Shown: one piece after another, positions 23,851-36,190 of the stretch | Position numbering within the stretch: position 1 is the stretch's first letter | Layout of the letters: every line of letters begins with the position of its first letter | From: Gigaspora rosea | Taxonomy: Eukaryota; Glomeromycota; Glomeromycetes; Diversisporales; Gigasporaceae | Assembly (NCBI GenBank): GCA_003550325.1 | Contig: QKWP01000867.1 | Coordinates: forward strand, 5,780 to 69,779 | Reading direction: 5' to 3' | DNA length: 64,000 bases | Notes under the pieces: model-generated | What the model saw: the letters and a program-made list of their open reading frames with translations, nothing else | Databases searched by the model: none | Told to the model about the DNA's origin: nothing | Translations under genes and position numbers: made by a program

Positions 23851-24383
23851 TCCATAAATAACATTATACAAGAAAGGTAGAGTTACACAAAATATAATTT
23901 TTTTTAATATAGTCAGGGGATATACTAAATTAGGAAATAGGGTTCTAGAATAATTTATGTATCGATTCTCGAATTTGATTGGTTCTTGTACACATTTTTG
24001 CTAGCATTTTTCAGAAATTTTTTATGCTTCTAATTCATATTGGAAATCCAAGAAGTAGACAATACAAGACCTCTAGTTTAATTAATCCACAATAATCTAC
24101 GCAAGTTAATACTTGTTAAAAAAGTAGGTAAGACTCAAAATCGAAGAATCTTTTACGCACAAGCTAAAAAGTAAGAAGGTAACCTTGTTCACAAATTATA
24201 TGCTTTTAAGCTTCTAACTTTTGTGAAAAGGCTTTTGCCGTAACTATAGAGTATTTAGCTTAATAATCCATTAAATAATCCATTTTACTCTAAAGTAGAA
24301 CCTGTAAAATAAGCATGTCGAAGATAATAGAATTGAATGATTGTAAACGGATTTTGTACAAAACTAAGTGATAAAAACATAGA
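23851..24383. other. Spacer
   Basis: AT-rich; no gene or clear repeat seen. Confidence 0.4.
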
Positions 24384-24720
24384 GGATATCCTTGTGCTAG
24401 ATTTAGATCGCAAGGCGGGTCAGTAAAAGTGAACCTTGGCAATGAAAATTTTAAATATTCTGATAAATTTATTTAGAGTTTATTTTATGTTTATGGCTTA
24501 TTTAAATTTATATATTTTTTAACTGATAGTGAAGACATTAATAAAAAATCAACGAATGCATTAATATTAGAAAGAAAATATGCTTGTTGGTTTAATTGAT
24601 GATTTAACAAAATTACTAGAAAAAGAACCAAATAATGCAGACGAATTAGGCTGCCAAGGCAAGTTATATTTTATTATAGGCAAATGTGATGATTTTGTTA
24701 AGCATTATTTATAATCTTTC
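24384..24720 (+). pseudogene. Truncated duplicate of the SPRY-TPR gene
   Basis: Matches the stretch 59427-59795 of the intact gene downstream in this window, including the end of the SPRY exon (YPCARFRSQGGS, then VKVNLGNENFKYSD), the intron, and the start of the TPR exon. As the intron is retained, it arose by DNA copying, not retroposition. Relative to the intact gene it has in-frame stops, loses about 40 bp after the ALILE block, and ends near 24720 partway through the second TPR. Only about a third of the gene is present and it cannot be functional. Confidence 0.85.
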
Positions 24721-26650
24721 ATTTTATCCCATATTCATAACAATATCCAAGGCAATTGATTTCTTTGATATGCCTCATACTAGCAGATTTTTTGAATTGA
24801 GCGAACGCTTTTATTTATCCATTTTAACATTAATTCCGTAAAAATAAAAAATCCTAATTTATATGTTTCATCAACATATGGACTTTGTAGTTATAAGCTA
24901 GTGATTTAACAGTTGTAATTTATATGGCACAATAAATAAAGATTTACTTAATTAATTTTCGATATGTGCATAATATTTATTAAAATTAAGGTTTTTCGTC
25001 AAATTACTAATTAACTATATATCTGTTAAATAACAGATCGAAAGTGTAAATTCTATTTCAAACATCCTTAAAAATATGAATTAAATAGACGTACCCTATT
25101 ACACTTTAAGTTAATTTAGTAGTTAGAAGTTGGCGAGAATTTTTAAAAAATTTTTAAATAAATAAATAAATAATTTTTGAACTTGGTTAAATTAATACTA
25201 TAAAAAATTAATATTTATTATTATCGAAGCTTGCTCTTTATTTATTATAATATAACAATCTAATTACTTGGACCAAGTCTTTCTACACCTCTTGTGAAGC
25301 CTTCCATTATTAGAGTTTTAGGTTAGATAGTGGTTTAGAGTGTGTTGTTTAGGTCTTATAGTGTTGGTTGGAATTCATCATACCTATATTTCCCGAGTTC
25401 ACTCCAGTCTAACCCTTCTCAACCTACATAGAAGTAACATGTACTGTCAACAAGGTAAATTAACATCACTGCATTAAAAGCAAGCATGTAAGTTGATCAA
25501 TGCATTTTTATACTTTGAAAACCTGGAGAATTCACTAACGATAGTACGCATGTACGTATGTATGAAAGCAGTATGTACTGTTAACAGGATGTTAATATAG
25601 TGTAATAGGTTAAAGTGTTGTATATACTGTATGTATGTATGTGCAGGAATAAAATTCTTCATTGTTACAGTTTGGCCTTTCAATTTTATTGGCTAGTCAA
25701 CGGAGCTGATAATCACATATAGAATAGTTGGAAGGAATCTAGAATAATCTGATCAACATTTTATTACCATAAAAGGAGCGATCTACATTATCCTAATTCA
25801 GTATATTCCCTGACTGTAATAAGGTAGAAGTCAAAAAAATATAATTTTTTAATAAAAATTTGTCTAACTTTTGATTAGTAGTTCAAACTGAATGATTTTG
25901 GTACATTCAATTTATCTTAATAAAAAAAATGAATAGTATCAAACACATGTTATTTGGATTGCTAAATCAAACTATTATTGACAAAAACCTATTGGTTATA
26001 TCTTTTTTTTATAAAATTACTATATAACTAATAGTTTTTGTAAATATTTTTTAATCTAGTAACCCAAATGAAATAATTTTGGTATTATTAGATTTATTGA
26101 GATAAATCAAATGATATAAAAATCATTTTTATTGGGTTACTTTACTAGTGTTCAATACTACTATTATTTTTGTTATGAGCTGCAGTGTAATATAAAGATC
26201 TGGTATTTTTAAAAAAAATAAAAAAATAAAAAAATTGGTCATAATGCAAAAATTTGGTTATGAAAAAAAATTCTCATAAAATTTTGGTATAAATTTTTGC
26301 TCTGCCTATTTCAGATCTTAACTATAACCCTAATATTAATCAAAATTTAATTTTGTTTTTATAAAAATTATTTTGATTTACATGTTATATGAATTTTTAT
26401 ATTACTAGTGTTAAATACCATAGATGCAATATATAATTTTTGATAAAACTTACTATTTTTAGTTTTGTATAATTTGCACAATATTATATAATTATAATTA
26501 TCTCAAAAATTACTGCATAGAGTTTTATATTTTTTTTTATATAAAAAATTAATTTAAAGTTTTATTTTTAGTCCAATATCTTATTTATTTAAATTTATAT
26601 TATTTTTTAAAAAGTTGTCTACAATAATATAGCTATCCACTGTATTTATT
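24721..26650. other. AT-rich spacer
   Basis: About 1.9 kb without recognised gene. Includes ATGTATGTATG microsatellite-like runs (25549-25564, 25629-25642) and several loosely repeated phrases (ACTAGTGTTCAATAC at 26146 and ACTAGTGTTAAATACC at 26404) flanking a 260-bp AT-rich segment, perhaps an old element. Confidence 0.4.
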
Positions 26651-26657
26651 AGTAATA

Positions 26658-27422
26658 CAGTCTACCCTTGTTAATATTAACCCTATTAATATCAATATAA
26701 GCTATAAAATAAATTTTTATAAATTTTTATATATTAAAATTCCCTCATAAGGTGAAATGGAGTATTATGGCGAAGGGGGTATTGTGGTGAATTTGTACTA
26801 TCTTGTGATACAACAACCAGAATTGAATAATTTTTATACCATTCGATTCGTCTCGATGAGATGAATCAAATAGTGGTTAGACAATTGAATTCCAATTACT
26901 GGATCACAAGATACACCTTTTCGTTATAATACTGTAATACCTTCAAAATTATTTTGTATCATAGTGTGTCATACCATAATTGTTAATATCTTGTGATTCA
27001 ATAATCGGAATTAGATGATCTAACACGATTCGATTCGTCTCATCAAGACAAATTGAATGTTATAAAAATTATTCAATTTTGGTCATTGTATTATAGTATA
27101 ACTTTCAAATTCACCACAATACCCCTCTAAAATTTTTACTTTAGTTTTGTTACCTTTGAATGATAATATTGTTTGATCCAGTGATTAGAATTTAATGATC
27201 TTTATACCATTAGATTCATCTTTGTGAGACGAGTTAGTTGATATCAAAATCATTTGATTCTGTTAGATAATTCACATTATATCATCAATTAAAGTCAACT
27301 AGTCAACTTCATCACAATACCCCTTTATCTTATATATCAACTTTAATATAATCCCTTGTTAATATTACTATCAATATAAATTTAAACAAATTCAAATGGG
27401 CTAATATAAACGAGAGTAGACA
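26658..27422. mobile_element. Pogo-like MITE disrupted by a hairpin element
   Basis: The left end TA-CAGTCTACCCTTGTTAAT and the right end, inverted (TGTCTACTCTCGTTTATATT), resemble the ends of the 39017-39141 element. TA duplication is typical of the Tc1/mariner/pogo superfamily. Most of the interior is a second, palindromic repeat unit. Confidence 0.65.
26775..27325. repeat. GGGTATTGTGGTGAA-ended hairpin repeat, with partial second copy
   Basis: GGGGGTATTGTGGTGAATTT (26775-26794) is inverted at 27104-27125 and again at about 27308-27324. Between them, three variants of a near-palindrome centred on GATTCGTCTCGATGAGAYGAAT-like sequence are flanked by CTTGTGAT..ATCACAAG-like steps. The layout suggests a hairpin element plus one truncated tandem copy. 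Confidence 0.6.
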
Positions 27423-27423
27423 T

Positions 27424-27542
27424 ACTATAATATGCTATATAAAAAATTACTCTATATATCAGACCTCTCTTATTTTTTACTAATTAATTTTTTGGTGGAA
27501 TGTAACAGATCCATGTTGTTTGTATAGCATATTATAGTAAAA
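27424..27542. mobile_element. Small inverted-repeat MITE
   Basis: TACTATAATATGCTATATAA at the left pairs with TGTATAGCATATTATAGTA at the right. 119 bp, AT-rich, no coding capacity; it follows directly on the pogo-like element. Confidence 0.6.
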
Positions 27543-29150
27543 GTATAATTATAAATTAGTATCTATGTTTTTTTTTAGTAAGTTATTTGCTATTTGTTAA
27601 AACATAGTTGAACTAGCTAACACTATAGCTAAAAAAGAGTTTATTATAATGAATCTTTATATAGATAAAATTATGTAGCTTTATTAACAAACTGGAATAA
27701 ACTTTTACAACAAACAAGAAACAATAACAAGTAAATATATAAAAACAATAGTATTAAGCTAAATTAAATATTAAGTTATAAATAACTTATATTTAAAAAT
27801 ATTTTTATTAGTTGTATTTTTATATTTTATAATTTCTTTTCTATTTTATCTAATTTTAATTTAATTTATATTGTGAATTTAATAATAAATTTTAAAATAT
27901 ATTTTTATTAGAGCTTAGAAGCTTTAAAAAGTGGCTTTTTCTTTTTAATCTGATTCTATTTCTACTAACTATTTTTTATGTAACTTTAAAGATTAAAAAA
28001 TTTAATTTAAATTTTATATTATTTTACAGTCTTTTGTATAGCCTACTTATTTTGGTATTATTATACTCTTTGCATTCAATATCTATATATAATAATAGAC
28101 TTAATTACTTTGAACAAAGTTGAATTAGAATAAAGAAGCAAAGTAATATATTTATATCTTCACTATTATATAAAGTATTTACAATATATTCCCAAAGATA
28201 ATACAAAAAAACTAGGAGTATCTTATTTTTGAATTGTTAAATTTTTTAAAAAAAATCAAAAATGAACTAATAAAAAACTGTCAATTAACAACAAATTTTT
28301 GTTTAAAGTATATTTTGATATTTTGAACTTTATTTAATTGCATTTTTGAGGTAATTTAGCAAAAGATTAGACTTTTATATATAGCAACTGCTGGTAATTT
28401 TTTTAAAAATTTTTAAAAAATGAAGTGGTAGATTATTTTTAGAACAGCTTATTTTGAAAATATATAGTAGTAATTATTATTATATTTTTAGTAGCAATAT
28501 ATTAGCTATAACATGTATTTGTAAGATTTGTTTTTTATTATTTTATCAAACCAACTATATTTTTTATATTCTTTATATAAATTTGTCTCAAAGTATTAAT
28601 TAGATTGTTATAAATCTTTGTATACTCTATTCATTTTGGTATTATTATTCTCTTATATTTTGAATTTATACACAACTATAAATTTAATTACTTTACTTTT
28701 CAAGTTAGTAACTTTGAACAATAGTGATATGTATTGATACAGTAATTTATATACTATACAAGTTGACAATTAATCAATATATATATCAAAATTAGATAAT
28801 AATTTAATTTAAAATATATTTAAATAGCATTATATGATAATTTCATATGCTTAAGCACAAAAAAAAAAGGATAAATGGACTAATGATCAATGGAATATAT
28901 TTTTTTTTGTTAATTAACCTGGTGATCATATCATATTTTATTATATAGAAGCAAATTACATATGCAAATATCAGCTTTTCAAGCCTTACAATTAAAACAC
29001 AATTTATTTAGTTACCATAGGCACTTATCTAAGACCTGCCAGAGTAGATTTCACCTTACTAGAACTGGGTATTTATATATCTCCAATTACTAAATCAACA
29101 GCTTGGATCTATAGCCAGTCATAACCATCTACATTTCTTTTAAACTTCTT
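27543..29150. other. AT-rich spacer with one diverged direct duplication
   Basis: Very AT-rich, no gene seen. The segment at 28033-28130 (TTTTGGTATTATTATACTCT, then a TTAATTACTTTGAACAA block) recurs in diverged form at 28630-28725. Confidence 0.4.
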
Positions 29151-29516
29151 CTACCTAGATCCAGCAGAGATGTTAACTAACAATAACTGCATGAAAAAGA
29201 AAACTAAAGAAAAACAACAAATATATGAAAGGGTATAAGGAGAAGCAATGAGAAAAAAGGGTAAGTAAAAAAAAGGGAGAAAGACTACAATACCTAAGCA
29301 AAAAACCAAAATTAAACAAACAAGATGTAAAAAAGCGAAAAAAAAGTCAATGGTATGACATACATATGTTAAAGAAAGAAGAAAAGAAAAAAAGAATATT
29401 TGAGAATATTCCCTGACAATTTCTAAAGTGGCTTCTCCAAAAACCTCATATGTCATTCATTGTTTACTTTGTTTCCGAAATATACTTGTGACCTTGATTC
29501 CAATATGGTCGGTGCC

Positions 29517-29825
29517 TTACCAATTTGGACAGAGTAAACACTGCTGATCTTTTGGAGGGGATATGCCAAAAAGTCCACTTTTTAAAATTTCACAAAAGTC
29601 ATCGACACCAAAATTGTCACTTGTAGTTTTCTTAGAGAGAGTGTGTTTTTCTTTATAAAATTGTAACATTACCCAACTAAACTCCTTTGGGAGTGGGTCT
29701 GGTACTTTCTTCTTTGGTAAGTGATAAACTCTAAACTTGTTAGCAGGTAGTCTATGACTAACTCTGCTTGAAGGTACCCATGATCCACATCCTTGAATCA
29801 AAATTCTGGTTCCAGAAATAGGCAT
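29517..29825 (-). CDS. Unrecognised 102-residue open frame, possibly a gene fragment
   Basis: A minus-strand frame starting at ATG 29825 gives a chain of balanced composition (HLPKKKVPDPLPKEF, KKTTSDNFGVDDFCEILKS, PPKDQQCLLCPNW) that stands out from its very AT-rich surroundings. I do not recognise a domain. Sequence beyond the stop (RPYWNQGHKYISETK in another frame, about 29515-29470) may continue the same broken gene. It could be a piece of a transposon or host gene; it could also be chance. No intron structure is evident. Confidence 0.3.
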   Translation of the reverse strand: MPISGTRILIQGCGSWVPSSRVSHRLPANKFRVYHLPKKKVPDPLPKEFSWVMLQFYKEKHTLSKKTTSDNFGVDDFCEILKSGLFGISPPKDQQCLLCPNW

Positions 29826-31460
29826 TTAACAAACAAAAAGTAATAATTATAGTTTAAGATAATATACTCAATAAAAATCAAAGATGCTTTAATTAGGATA
29901 TATAATTTAAGAGTAAAATAACAAATATGCTTTAATTAGAATAATAATTTAAAAGTAAAATAACAAATATAGTTTAAAAAGATTTATCTGAGAACTTATA
30001 AGTTTTATCAAGTTATTAATCAAGTTTTTCATTGTATTTGTGACTTTGAAATTATAAAAGAAAGTATTTTATAGTATTTTCTATAATGTTATTTTCTCGA
30101 TAACTAATTTTTACTCTATTTGTAAATTCAACATTACTTAACATTTCTATTTTACACTGCCGTTCTTGCAGCTTTCTTGTTTTTAATATTATTATTTTCT
30201 TATTATTCATATTTACTATGATTTCAAATATTTGACTTTTTGGTTAACAGCTTTAATAAGTTAGCGAATCAAATAGATTGGTTAGAAAGTTACAAGCTTA
30301 TGCATCTAATTTTAGATTATCAAATCCTATATAATATTAATATAAATATTGCCAAGAAGGAGCCTTTAGGTTTGTGAAATTATGATTTATTTGAAAAAAT
30401 ATGATTAGTGCATATTATATATCATATATTTCGCAATTAATAGATGTGCTTAAATTTTAATTTTATAATAAAACCTTGATGAAATAACTCGATTAGGTGA
30501 TTTTGAGTACTTTTTTAAAATTAATTTATGAACCACAATATGCGATTATACAAATTAAAATTAATGCCTATATTTGTATAATGATAAAAATATAGATCGA
30601 TTTTAAAAAATATTAATATAAAAAATTTTTTTTATTGAGATGTGTTGGGGGCTTTGAATAATTAATAGTGCAGGTTCTCTGAATTTAATTTATCTAATAA
30701 CCAAAATAAGAAATGGTTTCTTTAATGGATCTAGGTTTATGAAAAATTATTTGTGAGATTTCAGTCACTATCGTCTGTTTTTTCTTGCTAAAATCGTATT
30801 TGTTAACATAATAAAGGCTTGTTTTTAACATATTTAAATTAGATTTTCTAGGTCGAGTTTGAAACGTTATTATTATTATTAGGTATTATTAGTTATTATT
30901 AACCGTTATTAGCTGGCTAATGAAACTATCAACTAAGCGGCTAGCTTAATCGGCTTAGAACACTAATTTAATGATCTTTTTAATATATCGATTTTTATAA
31001 TGCAAATCGTAACTCCTGCCGAAATTTATCCGAATCGTGCAAAATATTCCCGGGACAGTTTGGGATATCACAAAGGCTCCAGATAATGATTAACTTTTAT
31101 CCTCGTGATGCATCTTGTGGTACCGGCATGTTGGAAATATTTTTTACATGTTCTATACTTAAATATAGCTTAGTCTTAAACTATTGCTTATACTATAGCT
31201 ATGAAGATCATTTATATATATATGATCGTTTTGTAACAGTTGCAAAAAGTTGTGACCCCATGATCTTTATGACGACTTTAGAGGAAAATCTCACCTTTAT
31301 ACAAAGTGCAATAATTACGTCATAACTGAAAATATCCACGAAGTTTAATAAAAGAATATATTTTTACTGCGTAACTCGGTCACTAAATTTTCCGGCTAAC
31401 CAATAAAATGTAGATTTTTAAATCACTAAAAACCATTTTTGTGATTTGAGAACGAACCAT
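29826..31460. other. Spacer
   Basis: AT-rich; ATTATT-type repeats at 30867-30900. A small open frame at 31086-31325 has no domain. No gene I can support. Confidence 0.4.
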
Positions 31461-31464
31461 TCTT

Positions 31465-31595
31465 TATTACAGTCGGGTAAATTACCAAAAATGGGAAAGG
31501 CTAAAACGGTATGGATTTTTGATGATCGACCGATGATCGAAAATCCACCCCCGTTTTAGCCGACAACCATTTTTGGCAATATGCCTGGTTTATAT
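31465..31595. mobile_element. Hairpin MITE
   Basis: TTACCAAAAATGGGAAAGGC and following GGCTAAAACGG..GATTTTTGATGATCG fold onto CGATGATCGAAAATCC..CGTTTTAGCCGAC and CCATTTTTGGCAA. Arms of about 50 bp with a tiny loop near 31530. No gene inside. It ends about 320 bp upstream of the secreted peptide gene. Confidence 0.7.
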
Positions 31596-31861
31596 AAGAG
31601 ACCGTGACGAATTGGCTCGGGACAGATTCGTTATTATATATTGTAATTATGTTACGGCAATTCTCTTGCACCACTAGATTCATCCAATAAGTAATGAATT
31701 AACAAGTCCAATACAGTATTATTACTTCAGTAAAATTAAAAATGCTTGCTAAATTTAAATATTAGACTGATTTCATATATTAACCAAATGGAATACAAAA
31801 ATACCGTTTTCCTGAGGATAATATAGAGCAGAGTTGTAGAATGACGGCATTCTTAATTGTC

Positions 31862-31870
31862 TATAAAAAA
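31862..31870 (+). promoter_or_regulatory. Likely TATA box of the secreted peptide gene
   Basis: TATAAAAAA lies about 50 bp upstream of the ATG at 31913, a usual TATA-to-start spacing in compact fungal promoters. Its position argues against the upstream in-frame ATG at 31841, which would precede the TATA box. Confidence 0.55.
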
Positions 31871-31912
31871 GGTCATATTCTTTCCAACTTTAAACATTTA
31901 AATCGTCAAAAA

Positions 31913-32281
31913 ATGAAGAGTTTTCTGTACCAAAAATTCCTTGTATTAATAGTTTTATCTATTTTTTCATTCACTATAATCTTGTCCGCTATGCCGACAG
32001 AAAAGAGAGAAGCAAATATGTTTTCTTCGTATGAATTTAATTATTTTAAATTTAAGTAAATTAAATTTAATGCTTTGCAACTAATTTTTGCTTTATCAAT
32101 AATTTTTGATAAAAGACTCATTCAAAAAAGAGCATCCTGCCCACCCGTAAGTGACGACTATTATTATTTAACATATTATAGGTGGATAGAAAATTTAATT
32201 CTGATTTCTTTCTTGTTCTTTTAGGATTATACTCTGTGTGGGCATAGATGTTGTTCACCTGGTCTTTACTGCGATTACTAA
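31913..32281 (+). CDS. Small secreted cysteine-rich peptide, Kex2-processed (putative effector-like)
   Basis: Three exons, 31913-32055, 32116-32146 and 32225-32281, with GT-AG introns of 60 and 78 bp, sum to 231 bp, 76 residues plus stop. Residues 1-26 form a signal peptide (KFLVLIVLSIFSFTIILSA). A propeptide-like segment follows, with KR at 31-32, and a second dibasic KR at 52-53 directly before the cysteine-rich tail, as expected for Kex2 cleavage. The predicted mature peptide is 23 residues (54-76) with Cys 56, 63, 67, 68 and 74, spacing CX6CX3CCX5C, which resembles small knottin-like or chitin-binding-like secreted fungal peptides. The odd number of cysteines is unusual and would leave one free or allow dimerisation. 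All splice phases agree. Function (host interaction, defence, signalling) is inference only. Confidence 0.8.
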
Positions 32282-32935
32282 TTGCATGCATTAGTCTTGC
32301 AGGTAATTATATTTCTTTTTTAAATTCTATACAGTTAATATTTGAATAGGAACCAATTTCGAATATTATCTTATTATAATTATATAATCTTTTTACAGTG
32401 AATCTTTATCATAATACTTTTATCTTAATGTTTAGCTATACAATTAATCAATGATAAAGCTTATGAACTTAACTATAGCGTTCGATATTTAAATAAAAAG
32501 CTAAAATAACCTTTAAAGCAATTTTTAATGACAAATAAAAGTTTTACAACAAAAAAAAAAAAAATGTTTATTATAAAATTGATGTAAATCATGTGTTTTT
32601 TGACCTTCTATTATATTATATATTTACCAATAAAATGTTACAGATGTTAGATTATTTTGATTAAAATGTGATTAATTACGTAATAGTATCTGAATGCTAC
32701 AATGCCGTATTGCTCAATGGAAATTTATAACTATGACACAAAATTGATGGTCCCGTGACCATGCAAAGAAACAAGGGCGGTAATTTTATGCTGCAATAAA
32801 CTATCAATTATTCATGCAACAAAAGTAATTATGCATTTTTAAAATTGCATATATTTTTCATAATTTTGCACGTATACTTAGACTGTTTAGCATGACTAAA
32901 GCACAAGACATACTCTTACAAAACACTACGGCATC
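32282..32935. other. 3' flank and spacer
   Basis: AT-rich, with a poly(A) run at 32551-32563. No further gene found. Confidence 0.4.
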
Positions 32936-33440
32936 ATTTTAGCTTTAGAATGTCAAAAAAACTCATTACAAGAAATTATAGTAGAAAATTGTGATTATAG
33001 CGAATTTGAAGTATTGAAAAATTGTAAAAATTTAGAAACACTTCGTCTTAGGATTTATTGTGATTATAAGATACCGTTGAAAATATTAGCTTAAATAAAA
33101 TAAGCACTTTAGAGATATCTGATTACATAATTGAAACAAAGAAATAGCATTAATTTTAGATCTGGCATATTATTACAACGGTTAAAAATTGAATCAAGAT
33201 GTTCGGAAATTCAGGATGCATCAGTACTACTAGGAACTCTTAGGTCCTTCTGTCCAAATATTGCATGCCTCAACATTACGAAAATTGGATTTTCCACACA
33301 ACTTATAGAGGTTATTGGTAATTTACAAAGTCTTTAATTCTCACATTAATGTGCATTGTTGACGAAGTATCAGAAGAAGAAATGAAAATACGAGCTTGCA
33401 TTTTGCAAAAATATTGCAGTCAACATTGTAATATCTTGAC
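32936..33440 (+). pseudogene. F-box/LRR-type protein relic (C-terminal LRR part)
   Basis: Pieces in different frames read like the leucine-rich repeats of the large fungal F-box/LRR family: ALECQKNSLQEIIVENCDY with CKNLETLRLR (about 32938-33055), then LLQRLKIESRCSEIQDASVL and CPNIACLNITKIGF, ending NLQSL (33131-33337). The reading frame is broken at least at about 33091, 33147 and 33337. The F-box and N-terminal half are absent. It is a dead fragment; such proteins usually serve as substrate adaptors of SCF ubiquitin ligases. Confidence 0.65.
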
Positions 33441-33680
33441 TTAATAGATAATTGGCTAGAACACTAAAACTTTTGCCTATATGAATTAGTCACTAATAAT
33501 TTTAAATTCTGAAAAATATAAACTACACCATCGTGAAAACATCGTGAAAATGTCTTCGTTTCGAATGAACAAATAAATTTATGGGAATTAATTTTAAAAT
33601 TTCTATTGTAATAATTTTTTTTTATGAAACTATTACATTCATTGTTAACTTTTAAACAATTTAATCAATTATTACGAATG

Positions 33681-34538
33681 TTAATTCCAACAATGATAGT
33701 TCGATTTTAACTCCTCGTTTTCACTTTGTAATTCAACAATCCTTTGTCTAAGATTTGCTGCTGATCGACGCTCTTCATCATATTCAAGATAAACATCTTC
33801 CCATCTTCGATAAAGTCGAGCGCTTTGTTCTTGTTCCGCGTGTAGTTTGGTTTCTAACTCGTAATTACGGTTTTTTTCGTAGTAAAGCTATAAATATAAA
33901 ATGTAATTAGAAATTTAGTTAAATAGAAAATTTTATAACTTCAGCGATACAAATAAAATTATTTGGTTTTCACAACATGAAATTTTTAAATGGACCCGGC
34001 CGGGTTATGAAAACCAATTAATTAATTTTACATGACCTTATAATGTTATCTATATAATAAATAATAAGAATTACATTAACTTCTAACTCATCAATAATAT
34101 TGCCTTTTGATTTAATTTCTACTTCCTTTTGATTTACTTGAATATTCATTTGTTCGGCATCATTTGTTAATTTGTAAATTTCTTCCTGATTGGCTCGAAG
34201 TTTATCTTTCAGAGATGAAATTTGATCTTGATTAACGTTAAGTTGATCCGTAAGAGATAAAATTTCTTCATCCAATCTAAATGATTAAAATATTAATATT
34301 AAAAAATATATATTCTAATAATCAAAATTTGATATAAAAATATTTTTTACCGTTTAATCTTTTCGTCGTACTCATTTTTTTTAGTTTCGAACGCTTGCTT
34401 CAAATCGTTTTCTTTTACTGCTGCGTCGAACTCATTCAAACACCTTAGATATTCGATCCATCTTTTGTAATCGTCAATAACACCGTTTACATAGCCATGA
34501 AACTCCTCTGATTTATTTCTTCTCTTTTGTCGTTCCAT
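33681..34538 (-). CDS. Coiled-coil protein of unknown function, three exons
   Basis: Spliced on the minus strand: 34538-34351, 34276-34075 and 33887-33681, all GT-AG, total 597 bp, 198 residues plus stop. The first ATG in frame gives MERQKRRNKSEEFHG. Most of the chain is predicted helical coiled coil, rich in Glu, Lys, Gln and Asn, with heptad-like leucines (DEEILSLTDQLNVNQDQISS, LRQRIVELQSENEELKS). The same frame stays open upstream to about 34630 (reading LKEKKLGIAGLIDDVNARIS just before the ATG), so the true protein probably starts further 5', either in another exon or after a one-base shift from the ATG at about 34635, whose own frame stops after 23 residues. No catalytic domain. Likely structural or oligomerisation role; not recognised as any named family. 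Confidence 0.65.
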
Positions 34539-35899
34539 AAAACTAATCCGAGCGTTAACATCGTCAATCAAGCCTGCTATTCCGAGTTTTTTTTCTTTTA
34601 ATGGAATTGTTTGTTGTTTTCTTCTTAACGTTCATTTTTTTTTTTTAATTAATCACCGCTCAGATTCAATTTGTTTAAATACTTTTAAATACTATCATCA
34701 CAGCGGTGATAAGTAAATATAATGCGATATCTGAATTTATTTTCTCACTGAGAAAATGTCAGATATAGGGACAAATTCATCCATCACCGTAACTAACACT
34801 CCGCCGCTGGTCGAGAATGTTAGATACTCAGGGTCGAATTTGTCCGAACCATGTCCGAATTTAAATAATAAAAAAGTATAATATATGGGGAGCGGTCAAT
34901 TAAAACACGGCTTATGGCATTTTTTGCAAAAATGAGTTAACAATACTATCAATTAAAGCATGCATTTGACTATATAATTTAGCATTTAAAGCATCGATTT
35001 GCATAATAAAATTTTTGCCAATGCCTATTTTTCTAAATGCCGTATGTAATTAGAAGCAATCTAAAAATAGATTTTAGAAATTAGCTTGTAGTGTTTGTAG
35101 TCGATACAAATTAATCAACTAGACTAAGTCGATTTTTAAAAATCGGTTTAGCCGGCTAAGTTATAGTCGATCATTCTAATTGGTTAACAAAATCACGTGA
35201 TCTTAGATAGATATGATTGGCCAATTACTGTATGTAGTGTTCTGACTCGGGTCAGAAATTGTTACAAACTGAGTCAAACAGGTCAGCATTAGGGATGGTC
35301 TTGGTGTTGTAATTTAACACTATGTCACTACTATGTCTACTGGCTACCTCTATGGCACACGTAATTATTATTAACTAATGTAATCAACCAATATACTACT
35401 ATACAATATGTAATATTTACATACTACTGTAAAAAATTTTATTATATTATGTAGAACGATTTTAAATTAATAACTCCTCTAACCCTAGCCATAAAGACTA
35501 AAATTATTCTAACTCTAACTCTAAAACCAATCCAGGTTCTAAAATTATTTCGGCCCATACCAATACCATACAACTGGTAATTAATCCAAAAACAAGGTGA
35601 AAAGTCAACGATATGAAATTATACAGTTATATAGCTAAATCGACTAACGATGATATAAAAAACTGCAACCCAGCAAGTGAAAATGACACGAAAACAATAA
35701 TGCCCAAGAAGATTTGAATGATACAGAAAGCCAAACAGCACCAGTTATGACGATTTCGAAGTGAGGAAAGCGACGAATTTTTCTCTAGTGACACTATAGA
35801 AAACGGCGTAAACTATAATCTGCAACCTGCAACATCTGCAACAATGGTGACAAATGGTAACCATAGAATGGTTCTCAAGAAAGCTCAAGACCATCCTAA

Positions 35900-36190
35900 T
35901 CTAGAAAAAATAAAAAGCGTTAATAACGTGTTTACAAGCCAAAAAAGCTACAATGAAAATAAACTCATACGTCCCGGATTCACGAGTCATACACTTAACA
36001 ACTTCCAAGAAAATCCAAAAACGCTCTAAAAAGCCTAGAAACAAAAAGAAGTAATAGTAATGCATCCAAGAAAGAAAAAGCAAGAATGACAAATCTACAA
36101 AACAATACTTCCAGAATTTCCAAAATGAAAAAAACACCCTAACAATACTAGAAAAAAAGAACAAGTGTTAGTAACGCATTCACGAGTCAA
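35900..36190 (+). repeat. Three diverged units of about 125 bp
   Basis: CTAGAAAAAATAAAAAGCGT, CTAGAAACAAAAAGAAGTAA and CTAGAAAAAAAGAACAAGTG start related units at about 35900, 36036 and 36148, each followed by a TAATAACG/TAGTAACGCATT-like step. Short open frames here have no known domain. Confidence 0.45.

Noticed and set aside
29151-29456. 101-residue minus-strand open frame
   Set aside because: Lies on an A/G-rich stretch and reads as Phe/Leu low-complexity; only its first 20 residues look protein-like.
32225-32281. Fungal alpha-type pheromone precursor
   Set aside because: A KR site precedes the peptide, but there is only one cysteine-rich mature unit rather than repeated short pheromone units.
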